A stretch of DNA of 64,000 nucleotides from Formosa sp. (GTDB taxonomy: Bacteria > Bacteroidota > Bacteroidia > Flavobacteriales > Flavobacteriaceae). Numbering within the stretch: position 1 is the stretch's first letter; each line of letters starts with the position of its first letter. The notes under the pieces are model-generated. The model did not search any database. It saw nothing but the letters and a program-made list of their open reading frames with translations, and was not told the origin of the DNA. Below are positions 36,047 to 45,529 of this stretch, in pieces. The stretch is taken from positions 1 to 64,000 of the forward strand of contig JABHDE010000025.1 of NCBI GenBank assembly GCA_018673215.1, given 5' to 3'. The translations under genes and the position numbers were made by a program.

Positions 36047-38113
36047 CTACTGCTCAATCATTTTTTTGATCTTAGAATATTTGGCTTTCCAAGTTTCTAA
36101 GTCGGCTTTATGTTTATCAATATTTTTATGAACTTCTTTTACAAGTGGGTTGTCTTCCTTCACATTTGAGAAAAATTGTAGGTTATTCTCGAGCTGGTTG
36201 ATTTCACTTTTAATTTCATCCATCTTTTTTCGTATGAAAATGACCTCGTTATTAATTAAGCTTTGGTCTTGTACTAAGGTTTCAAATTTAAGTGAATACT
36301 TTAAATCGTCCATCGCCGCTTTGTCTAGGCCTAATTTTGAATAAAAACCGTCAAAAGCTTTAAAGAACTTCCCATCGATAAATCGTTTGCTTTGAACGAC
36401 ATGGCCCAGTTTTTTCCATTGACTTGAAAAGTCATTGAGTGCCTCAATGTTTTTGTCTTTATCGTCACTTAGTTCAAATGCTTTAAGCGTATCTAACAGT
36501 TTACTTTTTTGTTCAAATGCCGCAACTTCCTCATCAGATCCATTGTTTTTCTGTTCGTGATAACGGTCAAAAAATGCGTTACAGGCACTTCTAAAACGTT
36601 TCCACAGTTTGTCACTGTCTTTACGAGGGATATGCCCTATGGTTTTCCACTTGTTTTGAATGTCTTTCATCAAAACCGAGGTGGTTTCAATATCTTCACT
36701 GTCTTTATTTTGCTCAGCGATTTCAACCAATTCTAATTTTTTCTTATAGTTTTCGGACTGGTCTTTCTTTAAAGATTTGTAGTAATTGTTTTTATTCTTA
36801 TTGAACGTTCTTACAGCATCCTTAAAAGCCTTCCAGGTTTTCTCGTTTGACTTTGAAGGAACTTTCCCGGTCTTGAAAAAGGCTTCTCTGAGGGTTTCAA
36901 TTTCTTTGATATTTGCTTGCCAATCTTTGTGAGAATTTATTGTTTTTTCAGAGATGGCTTTAATTTGAGCGATGAGCTCATTTTTGATTTTAAGATTTTC
37001 TTCAAACTGTTTTTCCAGTTGATTGTAATAGTCCTGACGTTTGTCGTTAATCACTTTCGTTGCTGCACTAAATTGTTCCCAAAGCGTATCTTTATACTCT
37101 TTGGCCACTGGACCTAATTCTTCTTTCCAGATTTTATGAAGGGCTTGAAGCTCTCTAAACGCTCTATTTAAATTGGTTTCTTTTGCCAGTTCTTCTGTTC
37201 TGAGAATAATTTTTTGTTTCTGTTCTAAATTATGTTTAAAGTCTAAATCTCTGAGATCTCTGTTTAAGTGCAAAAATCCATAAAAAATCTCCACATGGTG
37301 GCGGTAATTATTCCAGGTGTTATTATTTTCTGAAGAAGGAATCTGACCTGTATTTCTCCAGCGCTCTTGTAAGTTTTTAAATGTTTTGTAAGCTGAGTTG
37401 ATATCGCCTTCTACATTGATTAATCCTTTAATTTCTTCAATGATGTGCAAGCGAATTTCAAGGTTCTGCTTGAGTTCTTCGGTTCTGTTTTTTTGAAAAG
37501 ATTGGTGCTTTTCTCTGAACGTTTTAGATAATTCGTTGAATTGTTTCTTTAAAGGGCTGGTGAATTGAAAGTCTATAGTGTTTCCACCTTCCGCTAAAAA
37601 CGCCTCTTTTTTTTCTGAAATTAATGCAGTGAATTTAGCATTAAAATTATTTTTTACTTCGTTAATACTGCTTCTTACACTTTGTATGTTATCAGATTTT
37701 AACAGGGATTCAAATTCTGTTATGAGGTCTTCTAGCGACAGTGTTTTATAATCTACTGCCGGTTTTGGTTCTTCTTTTTTACTGTCTTCAGCTTCAGGCT
37801 TTTCAACTTCAGAATCTTCAGCATTGGTAGGTTCCTTTTTTTCTGCTTTTTCTTCTTTGGATTGTTTAGAATCCGCCACGGGAGGTTCAGGCGTTTCAAC
37901 TTCTTTAACGGCTTCTTCAGATGTTTCTTTTTCTACCGAACTCTCTGGTTCTGCTGCTTTTTCAGTGGGTTCTGTGCTTTCATCCACAGGCGTATCTGAA
38001 TTGGCCACTTGTTCGAGTGGTGTCTTTTCAGAGGTAGGAATCTCTGGTGTATTTTGAGGAGTGTTTTTTAAGTTATCTCCATCTGCATCTTGCAGGTTAT
38101 CGTGCTCTGACAT
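36047..38113 (-). CDS. DUF349 repeat protein, coiled-coil rich
   Basis: The 688-residue protein begins with about 125 acidic, low-complexity residues (Pro/Glu/Ser/Thr rich) and continues with several DUF349 repeats, each about 70 residues. The recurring WKxxG-(K/H)-(V/I)-P pattern is visible: ERWRNTGQIPSS, REAFFKTGKVPSK, NKWKTIGHIPRKDSDKLWKRF, SQWKKLGHVV. It ends in a coiled coil. No signal peptide is present. The family's function is unknown. The ATG at 38113 is preferred to a TTG three codons upstream. It faces mazG convergently. Confidence 0.88.
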   Translation of the reverse strand: MSEHDNLQDADGDNLKNTPQNTPEIPTSEKTPLEQVANSDTPVDESTEPTEKAAEPESSVEKETSEEAVKEVETPEPPVADSKQSKEEKAEKKEPTNAEDSEVEKPEAEDSKKEEPKPAVDYKTLSLEDLITEFESLLKSDNIQSVRSSINEVKNNFNAKFTALISEKKEAFLAEGGNTIDFQFTSPLKKQFNELSKTFREKHQSFQKNRTEELKQNLEIRLHIIEEIKGLINVEGDINSAYKTFKNLQERWRNTGQIPSSENNNTWNNYRHHVEIFYGFLHLNRDLRDLDFKHNLEQKQKIILRTEELAKETNLNRAFRELQALHKIWKEELGPVAKEYKDTLWEQFSAATKVINDKRQDYYNQLEKQFEENLKIKNELIAQIKAISEKTINSHKDWQANIKEIETLREAFFKTGKVPSKSNEKTWKAFKDAVRTFNKNKNNYYKSLKKDQSENYKKKLELVEIAEQNKDSEDIETTSVLMKDIQNKWKTIGHIPRKDSDKLWKRFRSACNAFFDRYHEQKNNGSDEEVAAFEQKSKLLDTLKAFELSDDKDKNIEALNDFSSQWKKLGHVVQSKRFIDGKFFKAFDGFYSKLGLDKAAMDDLKYSLKFETLVQDQSLINNEVIFIRKKMDEIKSEINQLENNLQFFSNVKEDNPLVKEVHKNIDKHKADLETWKAKYSKIKKMIEQ

Positions 38114-38211
38114 ATCTTTCAATGTTTAGTTCTTAAAATTACTGTAAGCATAAATATAACATTATCCCTTCAATCTACAAATTATATAAATAGTTTAAGT
38201 TATATTTTTAT

Positions 38212-38943
38212 TTAGGAATTCCATATTTCCCATGACTTTTCCGCTTGAATACGGAGCATGTTAAGCCCATTGATACATCTGGCATTTTTTTCTTTTCCAT
38301 GTTTGAGAAACAAGGTTTCCTCTGGATTGTAAATCAAATCATACAGTAAATGCTTGGAAGTAATTTTGTCATAAGGAATACTTGGGCATTTATCAATGTT
38401 GGGAAATGTTCCAAGTGGAGTACAGTTGATGATAATCTGGTAGTCGTCAATTCCTTCAACTTCTAGTGATTTGTAAGTGAATTTCACAGCATTTGATTGA
38501 GTTCTTGATACATATTCAAAATGAATGCCCAGTTTTTTTAGCGCAAAAGCAACAGCTTTTGAGGCGCCTCCAGTTCCTAAAATCAAGGCTTTTTTGTGGT
38601 GAGACTTTAGATGGGGTTTTAAACTATGTTCAAATCCATAGTGGTCCGTATTATAGCCGGTTAATTTTCCGTTTTTTATTTTAATGGTATTCACAGCTCC
38701 AATTTCTTTAGCCTCTGTGTCTAAAGCATCTAAATAAGGGATGACCACTTGTTTGTAAGGGATGGTAACATTAAGCCCTGAAAGTGGTGTTTTAGAAGTT
38801 TTTACGGACTCAAAATCCTCAATTGTTTCTAAATCGAAGTTGTTGTAAGTGCAGTCTAATTTATGGGTTTCAAATTTATCTTTAAAATACCCTCTTGAAA
38901 ACGAGTAGTCAATATTTTTACCAAGCAATCCAAAATTCTTCAT
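38212..38943 (-). CDS. aroE: Shikimate dehydrogenase
   Basis: AroE reduces 3-dehydroshikimate to shikimate with NADPH. The 243-residue protein has substrate motif LNVTIPYKQVVIPYLD (catalytic Lys), NTDHYGFEHSL (Asp), and the NADP loop ALILGTGGASKAVAFALKKLG in two short blocks. It is slightly shorter than the E. coli enzyme, as is usual in Bacteroidota. Its start overlaps the upstream DUF368 gene by 4 bases, so an aromatic-pathway gene is coupled to a lipid-carrier gene. Confidence 0.95.
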   Translation of the reverse strand: MKNFGLLGKNIDYSFSRGYFKDKFETHKLDCTYNNFDLETIEDFESVKTSKTPLSGLNVTIPYKQVVIPYLDALDTEAKEIGAVNTIKIKNGKLTGYNTDHYGFEHSLKPHLKSHHKKALILGTGGASKAVAFALKKLGIHFEYVSRTQSNAVKFTYKSLEVEGIDDYQIIINCTPLGTFPNIDKCPSIPYDKITSKHLLYDLIYNPEETLFLKHGKEKNARCINGLNMLRIQAEKSWEIWNS

Positions 38944-39959
38944 ATATGCTGTTTACGTTTATTTCCATACCATTCCAAACCCAGAACAATGGCCGCTCCA
39001 AAAATAACAAATAAAAGGGCATAAAGGGTTTGGGTGTTCATTTCAGGCAAATACCGTTGATAATTCTCAATGATATTTCCACCATTTGTGTCTGTTATAA
39101 AGTTCCCTGAGGCGTCATGTTTATAGAGGGCTTCTTTCCACGGCCATACCACGCCAAGAGACCCAGCGATGAACCCCATAATGAGGGCTAATGTTTTGAA
39201 TTTATAATGTTTTAGAATGTAGTTCAGTAGATGGGAAAGACTGACCAATCCCACAACGGATCCAAGTGTGAATACCAATAAAACGTTCAAGAGTCTTAGG
39301 TGTTGTGGGTCTGATATAAAGCCAAAATCTCCAGAAAATATAAATACAAACGTATCAAAAAGAACGTTGACGGAGTCCACCAATAATAAGACATAATTTC
39401 CTAATAAAATCAATATAAAAGACCCAGAAAACCCTGGCAACGCCATACCTGTGACGCTAATCATTCCACATAAAAAGACAAACCAAAGGTTGTCATTTTG
39501 CGTGGCAGGGCTTAAAAAACTGATGCTCATTCCTACGAGGATTCCAAGAAGCGCCATCCCTATTGTTTTGGTATTCCATGATTTAAAATCTTTGTATATA
39601 TAAAAAATGGAACCCACGATCATTCCAAAAAACACACTCCATACATAGAGTTCATAGCGTTCAATGAGGTAGTCCAACAGCTTTGAAACACTAAAATAAC
39701 TGATGATCATCCCCAAAAACAGCAAGGCTAAAAAACGTCCATTGACATAGTGGTAAAAACTTTTGAACCGTCCACTAAAAACTAATTTGAAAGCTTTGAT
39801 ATTGAACTTTTGTAAGGAATATATAAACTCCTCATAAAACCCCATCACAAAAGCCACAATACCTCCAGAAACGCCAGGCACTTTGTTGGCAGCTCCCATT
39901 ATGACGCCTTTTAGGGTCAATAAAAAAGGGTTTGTATGCGTGCTAGGCTGTTTCATCAA
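38940..39959 (-). CDS. DUF368 membrane protein (putative polyprenyl-phosphate translocase), copy 1
   Basis: The 339-residue protein has about ten hydrophobic helices and two copies of the family's glycine-rich loop: GAANKVPGVSGGIVAFVMG near residue 21 and GMALPGFSGSFILILLG near 165. DUF368 proteins have been reported to carry undecaprenyl phosphate back across the inner membrane (PopT); I rely on that family knowledge for the role. It overlaps a second DUF368 gene upstream by 17 bases and aroE downstream by 4. The two paralogues are only moderately alike. Confidence 0.88.
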   Translation of the reverse strand: MMKQPSTHTNPFLLTLKGVIMGAANKVPGVSGGIVAFVMGFYEEFIYSLQKFNIKAFKLVFSGRFKSFYHYVNGRFLALLFLGMIISYFSVSKLLDYLIERYELYVWSVFFGMIVGSIFYIYKDFKSWNTKTIGMALLGILVGMSISFLSPATQNDNLWFVFLCGMISVTGMALPGFSGSFILILLGNYVLLLVDSVNVLFDTFVFIFSGDFGFISDPQHLRLLNVLLVFTLGSVVGLVSLSHLLNYILKHYKFKTLALIMGFIAGSLGVVWPWKEALYKHDASGNFITDTNGGNIIENYQRYLPEMNTQTLYALLFVIFGAAIVLGLEWYGNKRKQHI

Positions 39960-40884
39960 GCTTGTTTGTAGTGCTTATTTTTTCTAAAATGAGTATAATT
40001 AAAACCCCAAACACCATCAATCCGATGGCTTGTAACAGTTGTGGGTCTCCATCAAAACTAATTGGAGAAATACATTCTTCGTTCAAGGGAACCTTGATTC
40101 CTTTTGAGTTGATTCTGAAGGTTAAGGCTGTTTTCCAAGGCCATATTTTGTTCAAAGATCCAATCATGAATCCAGTAATGACAGCCAAGGTCATGCGGTG
40201 GTATTTTTCAAACAACCATTTCAGAAGTTTTGAAAAGGACAGCAATCCAACCACAGCACCGGCTCCAAATATCAGAATTGTTTTTAGATTTCTACTGTTG
40301 ATGGCTTCAAGAACAGGAGCGTATGCCCCAATAATCACCAAAATAAATGCCCCAGAAATACCTGGCAATATCATCGCACAAATAGCTAATGCCCCCGCAA
40401 AAAACAAAAATAGATTGGTATCTGAAGCTACAGAGGGGTTGATCGTAGTGATGAGGTAAGCGATGGCGGCTCCAATGGCCATTGCTATAAATATTTTAAA
40501 GTCCTTGGCAGTGGTTTTAATTTGTTTTCCGACATAGATAATACTGGCTAAAATCAATCCAAAAAAGAAGGACCAAAGTAAAATAGGGTGGTGCTCTAAA
40601 ACCCATTCAACCCCTTTCGCTAAAGAAACAATACTCACAAAAACCCCTAATAGAAGTGCCAACAAAAAAGGACCATTCGCTTTTTTCCAAGTGCTTTTGA
40701 GACCTTGGGTTTTTAAATGTTTTAGAAGTAAAAAATTGATGTTATTTAAAGTGCCGATCAACTCTTCGTAAATTCCTGAGATGAATGCGATGGTACCCCC
40801 AGAAACACCCGGAACAACATCTGCAGCACCCATGGCCATTCCTTTGAGTGAAATTATTAAGTAATCTAGTGGGGATCGTTTCAT
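39943..40884 (-). CDS. DUF368 membrane protein (putative polyprenyl-phosphate translocase), copy 2
   Basis: This 313-residue paralogue has the loops GAADVVPGVSGGTIAFISG near residue 19 and AMILPGISGAFILVIIG near 170, and shares the WPWK motif (GSLNKIWPWKTALTF) with copy 1 (GSLGVVWPWKEALYK). The internal duplication of the PGVSG loop suggests two inverted halves, as in other lipid-carrier transporters. It starts the minus-strand unit DUF368-DUF368-aroE. A tandem pair could mean specialisation for different polyprenyl carriers or a heteromer. Confidence 0.88.
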   Translation of the reverse strand: MKRSPLDYLIISLKGMAMGAADVVPGVSGGTIAFISGIYEELIGTLNNINFLLLKHLKTQGLKSTWKKANGPFLLALLLGVFVSIVSLAKGVEWVLEHHPILLWSFFFGLILASIIYVGKQIKTTAKDFKIFIAMAIGAAIAYLITTINPSVASDTNLFLFFAGALAICAMILPGISGAFILVIIGAYAPVLEAINSRNLKTILIFGAGAVVGLLSFSKLLKWLFEKYHRMTLAVITGFMIGSLNKIWPWKTALTFRINSKGIKVPLNEECISPISFDGDPQLLQAIGLMVFGVLIILILEKISTTNKLDETA

Positions 40885-40961
40885 TTGGTTGAAAGGTTTA
40901 TGAATATACTCCGAAGTATTTGAAAATAATCATTCAAATATAACTTTAAAAATACAAATTT

Positions 40962-42365
40962 TTACGGATGTGTATTTTTAAAATTCTCAATTAATTGAAG
41001 AACGGCTTTGCGCTGATAGACATCGGGAAATAATTCTTCCAAAATAAACAGGTGTTCTAAATTTATGTGCATTCCTGTCAGAAGGTGGGCATAACCCGCA
41101 TCCATATTGTTGAGTTTCAAACACACTCCTGAAAGCCTGTATTCTAATTCTTCACTCTTAGGATGGTATTCTAAGGCCTGTACAAAGTTGAATTTTGCAG
41201 ACTCATAGTCTCCAAGTTTGATTAAAATATCGCCACGAGAAAGCCAGGTGTTTAATTCGCAATCGCCCAATTCGAGGGTTCTTTTATAGCCACGTTCTGC
41301 CTCTTCCAAAAAAGAAAGACGTTCGTTAATAGTCGAATACAACAACCAATAGGCGGTATTATCTCCATCAATATCAATTGCTTTATTGATGTATGACAAG
41401 GCTTTTTGGTACTCTTTTTTAGTTATGAAAAACTTTGTAATGCGCATCCAACCCTTATCCAAGGCTGGGTCTTCTTCGACCGCTTGGTAGTAATGTTGAA
41501 GTGCTAAATCCCCTTGATTTAAACGCTCATAGCAATACCCAATTTTGATAAGGGCATAGGCGGTAGAATCTTCAATAGCGATCGTGATTTTATAATTTTC
41601 AATCGCTTCTTCAAAACGGTTTAGTTTTTCCAATACTTTCGCTTTTTCTAGATAAGCACCAATAAAGGTATCATCAGAAATAATTGCAAAATCAAAAGCA
41701 GTGACGGCTTTTAAGAGCTGTTTGGTTTCTACGTATTGTTTGCCAAGTTGGTGCCAGGCGACTTCGCTGTAGGGGTTTTTATCGAGATAACTGTTTAGGT
41801 AATCAATTGCTTCTGTAGTCTCATCTAAAAAGTCAAAACAATAGATGATGTTGTAAAGCGCCGAGTAATCTTCGACATCGAGCTCAATACATTTTTTAAA
41901 ATTTTGTTTGGCATTTTGATATTGATCTAAAAACAAATACTCCATGCCAATAAGTGAATAGAGGTCAGCACTGTCATCGGCGATTTCAATAGCTTGTTGA
42001 AAAACTTCTATCGCTTTTTCGTGTTCGTCTTTTTTAGAGAAAATATTTGCTTTTTGGATGTAGAGTTCTTCGTTGTTAGGTTCTATTTCAAACAGGGGTG
42101 AGAGCAGTCGGTCGGCTTCATTTAATTTGTTTTCAAAAATTAGAATTTCAACTTGAAATAATTTAAGGTTTAAAGAAGCAGGGTGTTGACTCAAACCGAG
42201 TTTGATGGCTTTTTTTGCAAGTGCAATTTTACCACTTTCTAAATAGTGATGAATGATGTTTTCAAACTCATTAGAGTCAAAGAAAAAAACGTTGTTGGTT
42301 TTTAACATCGACTCAAATTTTGAGAGGGTTACATCTTCATTTTCTTCAGATTGACTGAACTCCAT
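40962..42365 (-). CDS. Tetratricopeptide repeat protein
   Basis: This 467-residue protein consists mostly of TPR helices, about ten to twelve 34-residue units from residue 20 onward. Examples are EKAIEVFQQAIEIADDSADLYSL (in parts), YQNAKQNFKKCIELDVEDYS and YQKALSYINKAIDIDGDNTAY. It lacks a signal peptide and membrane segment, so it is a cytosolic scaffold. The partner is unknown. It lies 78 bases upstream of the DUF368 pair on the same strand. Confidence 0.88.
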   Translation of the reverse strand: MEFSQSEENEDVTLSKFESMLKTNNVFFFDSNEFENIIHHYLESGKIALAKKAIKLGLSQHPASLNLKLFQVEILIFENKLNEADRLLSPLFEIEPNNEELYIQKANIFSKKDEHEKAIEVFQQAIEIADDSADLYSLIGMEYLFLDQYQNAKQNFKKCIELDVEDYSALYNIIYCFDFLDETTEAIDYLNSYLDKNPYSEVAWHQLGKQYVETKQLLKAVTAFDFAIISDDTFIGAYLEKAKVLEKLNRFEEAIENYKITIAIEDSTAYALIKIGYCYERLNQGDLALQHYYQAVEEDPALDKGWMRITKFFITKKEYQKALSYINKAIDIDGDNTAYWLLYSTINERLSFLEEAERGYKRTLELGDCELNTWLSRGDILIKLGDYESAKFNFVQALEYHPKSEELEYRLSGVCLKLNNMDAGYAHLLTGMHINLEHLFILEELFPDVYQRKAVLQLIENFKNTHP

Positions 42366-42460
42366 AAAAAGTTTTTTTTACACTAATAAATTTAAGGGTA
42401 TATCCGCTTGATACACTCAAAAAACTCGAATGTTTTCAACAAACTAATTAACAGTCTGGT

Positions 42461-43639
42461 TTAAATGGAATTTAGAATATTTAAGATGACATCACATCCC
42501 TTTTGAATTTCTTCTTTAGAGATTGTAAGTGGTGGTGAAATCCGTACCGCTTTAGGTTCGTAAAGCAACCAAAATAAAATCAAACCATCCTCTTTAGCTT
42601 GCAGGACAATTTTATTGGCTATATCGCTTGAATCAACCATTAATGCGAGCATCAACCCTTTTCCTCTGATTTCTTTTATGAGAGGGTGTTGGAGTTGTTT
42701 TCGGATCAGTGCTTCTTTTTCTAGGGTTTCTGGTATTAAGCTACTGCTTGTAATTTCTTCGAGAGTTGCTAAGGCAGCGGCAGCAATGACGGGGTGCCCA
42801 CCAAAGGTAGTGATATGCCCTAATTTTGGATGGTCAGACAAACTGTCCATCATGTCTTCTGAGGCTGTAAATGCCCCAATTGGCATGCCGCCTCCAAGAC
42901 CTTTTCCAGTGACAACCACATCAGGAATACAGTTGTAGTTTTCAAAACCAAAAAGTTTCCCTGTGCGTCCAATTCCAGGTTGAATTTCATCGAGAATTAA
43001 CAACGCACCAACCTGATTGCACTTTTCTTGTACTTTAGTTAAATAGCCATTTTTTGGTTCTATAAACCCTGCTCCCCCTTGGATGGTTTCTAGGATAACT
43101 GCGGCAGTTTTTGTGGTGATTTTTGAAAGGTCTGTTAGCTTATTAAACTCTATAAATCTTATGTCTGGAATTAGGGGGCGAAACGGTTGTTTTCGTTCTT
43201 CAAATCCCATAATACTCAAAGCTCCCATTGTGTTTCCGTGATAGGCGTTATGTGCCGCAATAATTTCAGATCTGCCTGTATAACGTCTCGCCAGTTTCAT
43301 GGCACCGTCAATCGCTTCGGTACCTGAGTTGGTTAGATATGTTTTTTCTAGTTTTTTTGGGAGATGCGAAGCGAGCAGTTTGGATAACTCTACAGCTGGG
43401 GATTGGATGTATTCTCCATATACCATCACATGCATATAGGAGTCTAGTTGGTTCTTAATCGCTGCGACCACTTTTGGATGACGATGGCCCAAACTACATG
43501 CAGAAACACCAGCAACAAAATCTAAATAGGCTGTTTTGTTTTGGTCGTAAATATAGGACCCTTCTGCATAGGAAATTTCCATCGCTAGGGGATGCGGTGT
43601 TGTTTGTGCTTGGTGTTTAAAAAAATCGTTAGTAATCAA
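42461..43639 (-). CDS. Class III PLP-dependent aminotransferase
   Basis: The 392-residue protein has the fold-type I class III features: SGTEAIDGAMKLARRYTGR, the LILDEIQPGIGRTGKLFGFE cofactor-binding segment, and VVTGKGLGGGMPIGA with the PLP lysine. Close relatives act on acetylornithine, 4-aminobutyrate or similar omega-amino groups; the substrate cannot be chosen here. Its start overlaps the OstA-like gene by 4 bases. That link with an LPS-transport gene is odd for a metabolic enzyme but is probably just operon packing. Confidence 0.87.
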   Translation of the reverse strand: MITNDFFKHQAQTTPHPLAMEISYAEGSYIYDQNKTAYLDFVAGVSACSLGHRHPKVVAAIKNQLDSYMHVMVYGEYIQSPAVELSKLLASHLPKKLEKTYLTNSGTEAIDGAMKLARRYTGRSEIIAAHNAYHGNTMGALSIMGFEERKQPFRPLIPDIRFIEFNKLTDLSKITTKTAAVILETIQGGAGFIEPKNGYLTKVQEKCNQVGALLILDEIQPGIGRTGKLFGFENYNCIPDVVVTGKGLGGGMPIGAFTASEDMMDSLSDHPKLGHITTFGGHPVIAAAALATLEEITSSSLIPETLEKEALIRKQLQHPLIKEIRGKGLMLALMVDSSDIANKIVLQAKEDGLILFWLLYEPKAVRISPPLTISKEEIQKGCDVILNILNSI

Positions 43640-45423
43640 TTTTTCTTTATTGGTTTTTTTAATTTTGAAGGCTTTTTCAGGAACTCTTTAGGTAGTTTTC
43701 TCGCTGCTTTATTTTTTGGTTTTAATTCAGTTTTATCCAATTTTTTAGTTGGAGTTGGTTTAGCTTTATCGACACGATCTAAGAGTTTAGAGTCAAAAAA
43801 CTCTTCTTGAGGAACGTAGGCGTCTAAACCTTTGATAGTAGGAAGTACGAGTGGAGGATCGTCTTTAAATAAATCTTCAACGCTTTTGGGACGTTCATCA
43901 TCACGCCAATGAAACCCTTTAAGAATTTTTTCATTTTCCGGGAATTCGTCTTCTGGATGCGTTTTCCCTCCAATTTGATTGTATTTCCGCATTTCGTCGA
44001 TGCTGTTTTCCGTAATCCATACTTTAATAGATCCGGATTTTGATTTATCAATCCCCACCAATTCGTTGTCTTCATTTCGGAGGTAGTAAACGCTTTCAGC
44101 ATTTTTAATTATATCTATGGTTGATAAACTGTTATTTTTAAACAAGCCAAATAGTTTTTGCCCGGATATTTGATTGTATCCATCTCCAAGACTGTCCTTA
44201 CTGATTATAAATGCATGGTCAAATACTTTTAATGAATCTAGGGATTCAGTTTTAGAATTCGAAATTAAATGTATTGAATCTCCAGTGATTTGGTTTTTTA
44301 AGTTCCATAAAATAGGGTGTTCAACTTTGTAAAATGGATCGTTGTTTGTATTGCGATCTAAGTTAATAAGTTGTGTCAGACCAGTTTCTTGGTTCATATG
44401 AATGGAATCGGCTTTGCCACTTAAGTCAGATTTATAAATCTTTGCATTATAATAGCCTCTTGTAATTCTTTTATCGGGTTTTCCAGTCACCATCAAAGTG
44501 TCGCTGTGTACAAAAATAGAGTCGTTTTCTTGAAGCGTAATTGCCAATGCGCGTTTGGTTACAAATACAGAATCTTTTTCTCTAAAGACTTCAGCATAAT
44601 GACTTTTAACAATGGTATTGTTTAGCGTATCTGTGATGGTAATATTATTGGTTACTGAGGCAAATTTTTTATTGCGATCAAAATAGATACTATCGCCTTC
44701 AACAATCCGCTCGTCGTAATTTATTTTAGAATTTTTAATGAAATACCCGGTATCTCTTTGAGTGTCATAAAACCCACGTTCACAATAAATCACACTAGTT
44801 TCACTAGTAATTGTCGTGGGTCCAAATAAAAAGGCAAAGCCCGACAGAGTATAAAAATCAAGTTGCTTTGATTTGATAACGTATTCTGGATTGACAAGTT
44901 TGACATTATTTACAAACTGATATTTTTTCGAATTCATATAATAACGTCCAATGGTACTGGTTATCGTTCCTGTGGTATCTCGAACAACTTTCCCTGCACA
45001 TCTATAAAAAGCTTGTTGTTTGACACGGTCAAAATACAAAGTGTCGGTAGTGAGTACAGAACTTGGTTCTTTAAGAACGACTGAACCACTGGCAAATGCC
45101 AACTGAGTTTTCCCACTGTATTCCACATATTTTGAGGTCATATTAATTGTGTCCCCTTGTTTTACGTGAACCTTTCCGTAGGCTTCTATAAAATCTTGTT
45201 TTCCGTAATAAATAGCTTCATCGCACCACAGTTCAATGCCTTCATGTTTAATGTGTACTTGTTTTGAACTGTCACGAGTAAGAATCGTCGCATCAGGTTT
45301 CGATTCGTCAAAGGTCATAAAGGGCGCATATTCAATCTCGATTCGGCGTCTTTCTTGAGCCTGAGCTATAGATCCTAAAAATAATAGAATGTATACTAAA
45401 AAATAAATGCTTTTATGTTTCAA
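43636..45423 (-). CDS. OstA/LptA-like periplasmic protein
   Basis: The 595-residue protein has a signal peptide (KHKSIYFLVYILLFLGSIAQA) and then OstA-type beta-jellyroll segments: IKHEGIELWCDEAIYYGKQD, TINMTSKYVEYSG, QKQLDFYTLSG-like repeats and ERIVEGDSIYFDRNKKF. LptA-type proteins bridge LPS from the inner to the outer membrane. This Bacteroidota form is several times longer than E. coli LptA. The C-terminus is lysine and proline rich (KPTPTKKLDKTELKPKNK). The start is TTG at 45423, 17 bases after a -7 box. Confidence 0.85.
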   Translation of the reverse strand: MKHKSIYFLVYILLFLGSIAQAQERRRIEIEYAPFMTFDESKPDATILTRDSSKQVHIKHEGIELWCDEAIYYGKQDFIEAYGKVHVKQGDTINMTSKYVEYSGKTQLAFASGSVVLKEPSSVLTTDTLYFDRVKQQAFYRCAGKVVRDTTGTITSTIGRYYMNSKKYQFVNNVKLVNPEYVIKSKQLDFYTLSGFAFLFGPTTITSETSVIYCERGFYDTQRDTGYFIKNSKINYDERIVEGDSIYFDRNKKFASVTNNITITDTLNNTIVKSHYAEVFREKDSVFVTKRALAITLQENDSIFVHSDTLMVTGKPDKRITRGYYNAKIYKSDLSGKADSIHMNQETGLTQLINLDRNTNNDPFYKVEHPILWNLKNQITGDSIHLISNSKTESLDSLKVFDHAFIISKDSLGDGYNQISGQKLFGLFKNNSLSTIDIIKNAESVYYLRNEDNELVGIDKSKSGSIKVWITENSIDEMRKYNQIGGKTHPEDEFPENEKILKGFHWRDDERPKSVEDLFKDDPPLVLPTIKGLDAYVPQEEFFDSKLLDRVDKAKPTPTKKLDKTELKPKNKAARKLPKEFLKKPSKLKKPIKKN

Positions 45424-45440
45424 CGTGATTCTGTTTGATA

Positions 45441-45448
45441 CAAAAATA
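45441..45448 (-). promoter_or_regulatory. -7 promoter box of the OstA-like gene
   Basis: TATTTTTG on the minus strand, 17 bases before the TTG start of the OstA-like gene; it supports that start. Confidence 0.55.
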
Positions 45449-45494
45449 GGTAATATTGAGTTCTTTAAATAAAACTTAAGATTATTTTAAGTTC

Positions 45495-45524
45495 AAAAAA
45501 AAATCTACCCATGGGATAGATTTT
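45495..45524 (-). terminator. Rho-independent terminator of purA
   Basis: On the minus strand AAAATCTATCCC pairs with GGGTAGATTTT (one bulge), followed by a T-run, just past the purA stop codon. Confidence 0.75.
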
Positions 45525-45529
45525 AATTG

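Noticed and set aside
36150-36344. Open frames antisense to the DUF349 gene
   Set aside because: All low-quality shadows of a lysine/glutamate-rich gene.
39962-40459. 165-codon open frame antisense to the second DUF368 gene
   Set aside because: It lies wholly inside a well-supported membrane-protein gene, has no recognisable domain and its composition mirrors the opposite strand's hydrophobic codons.
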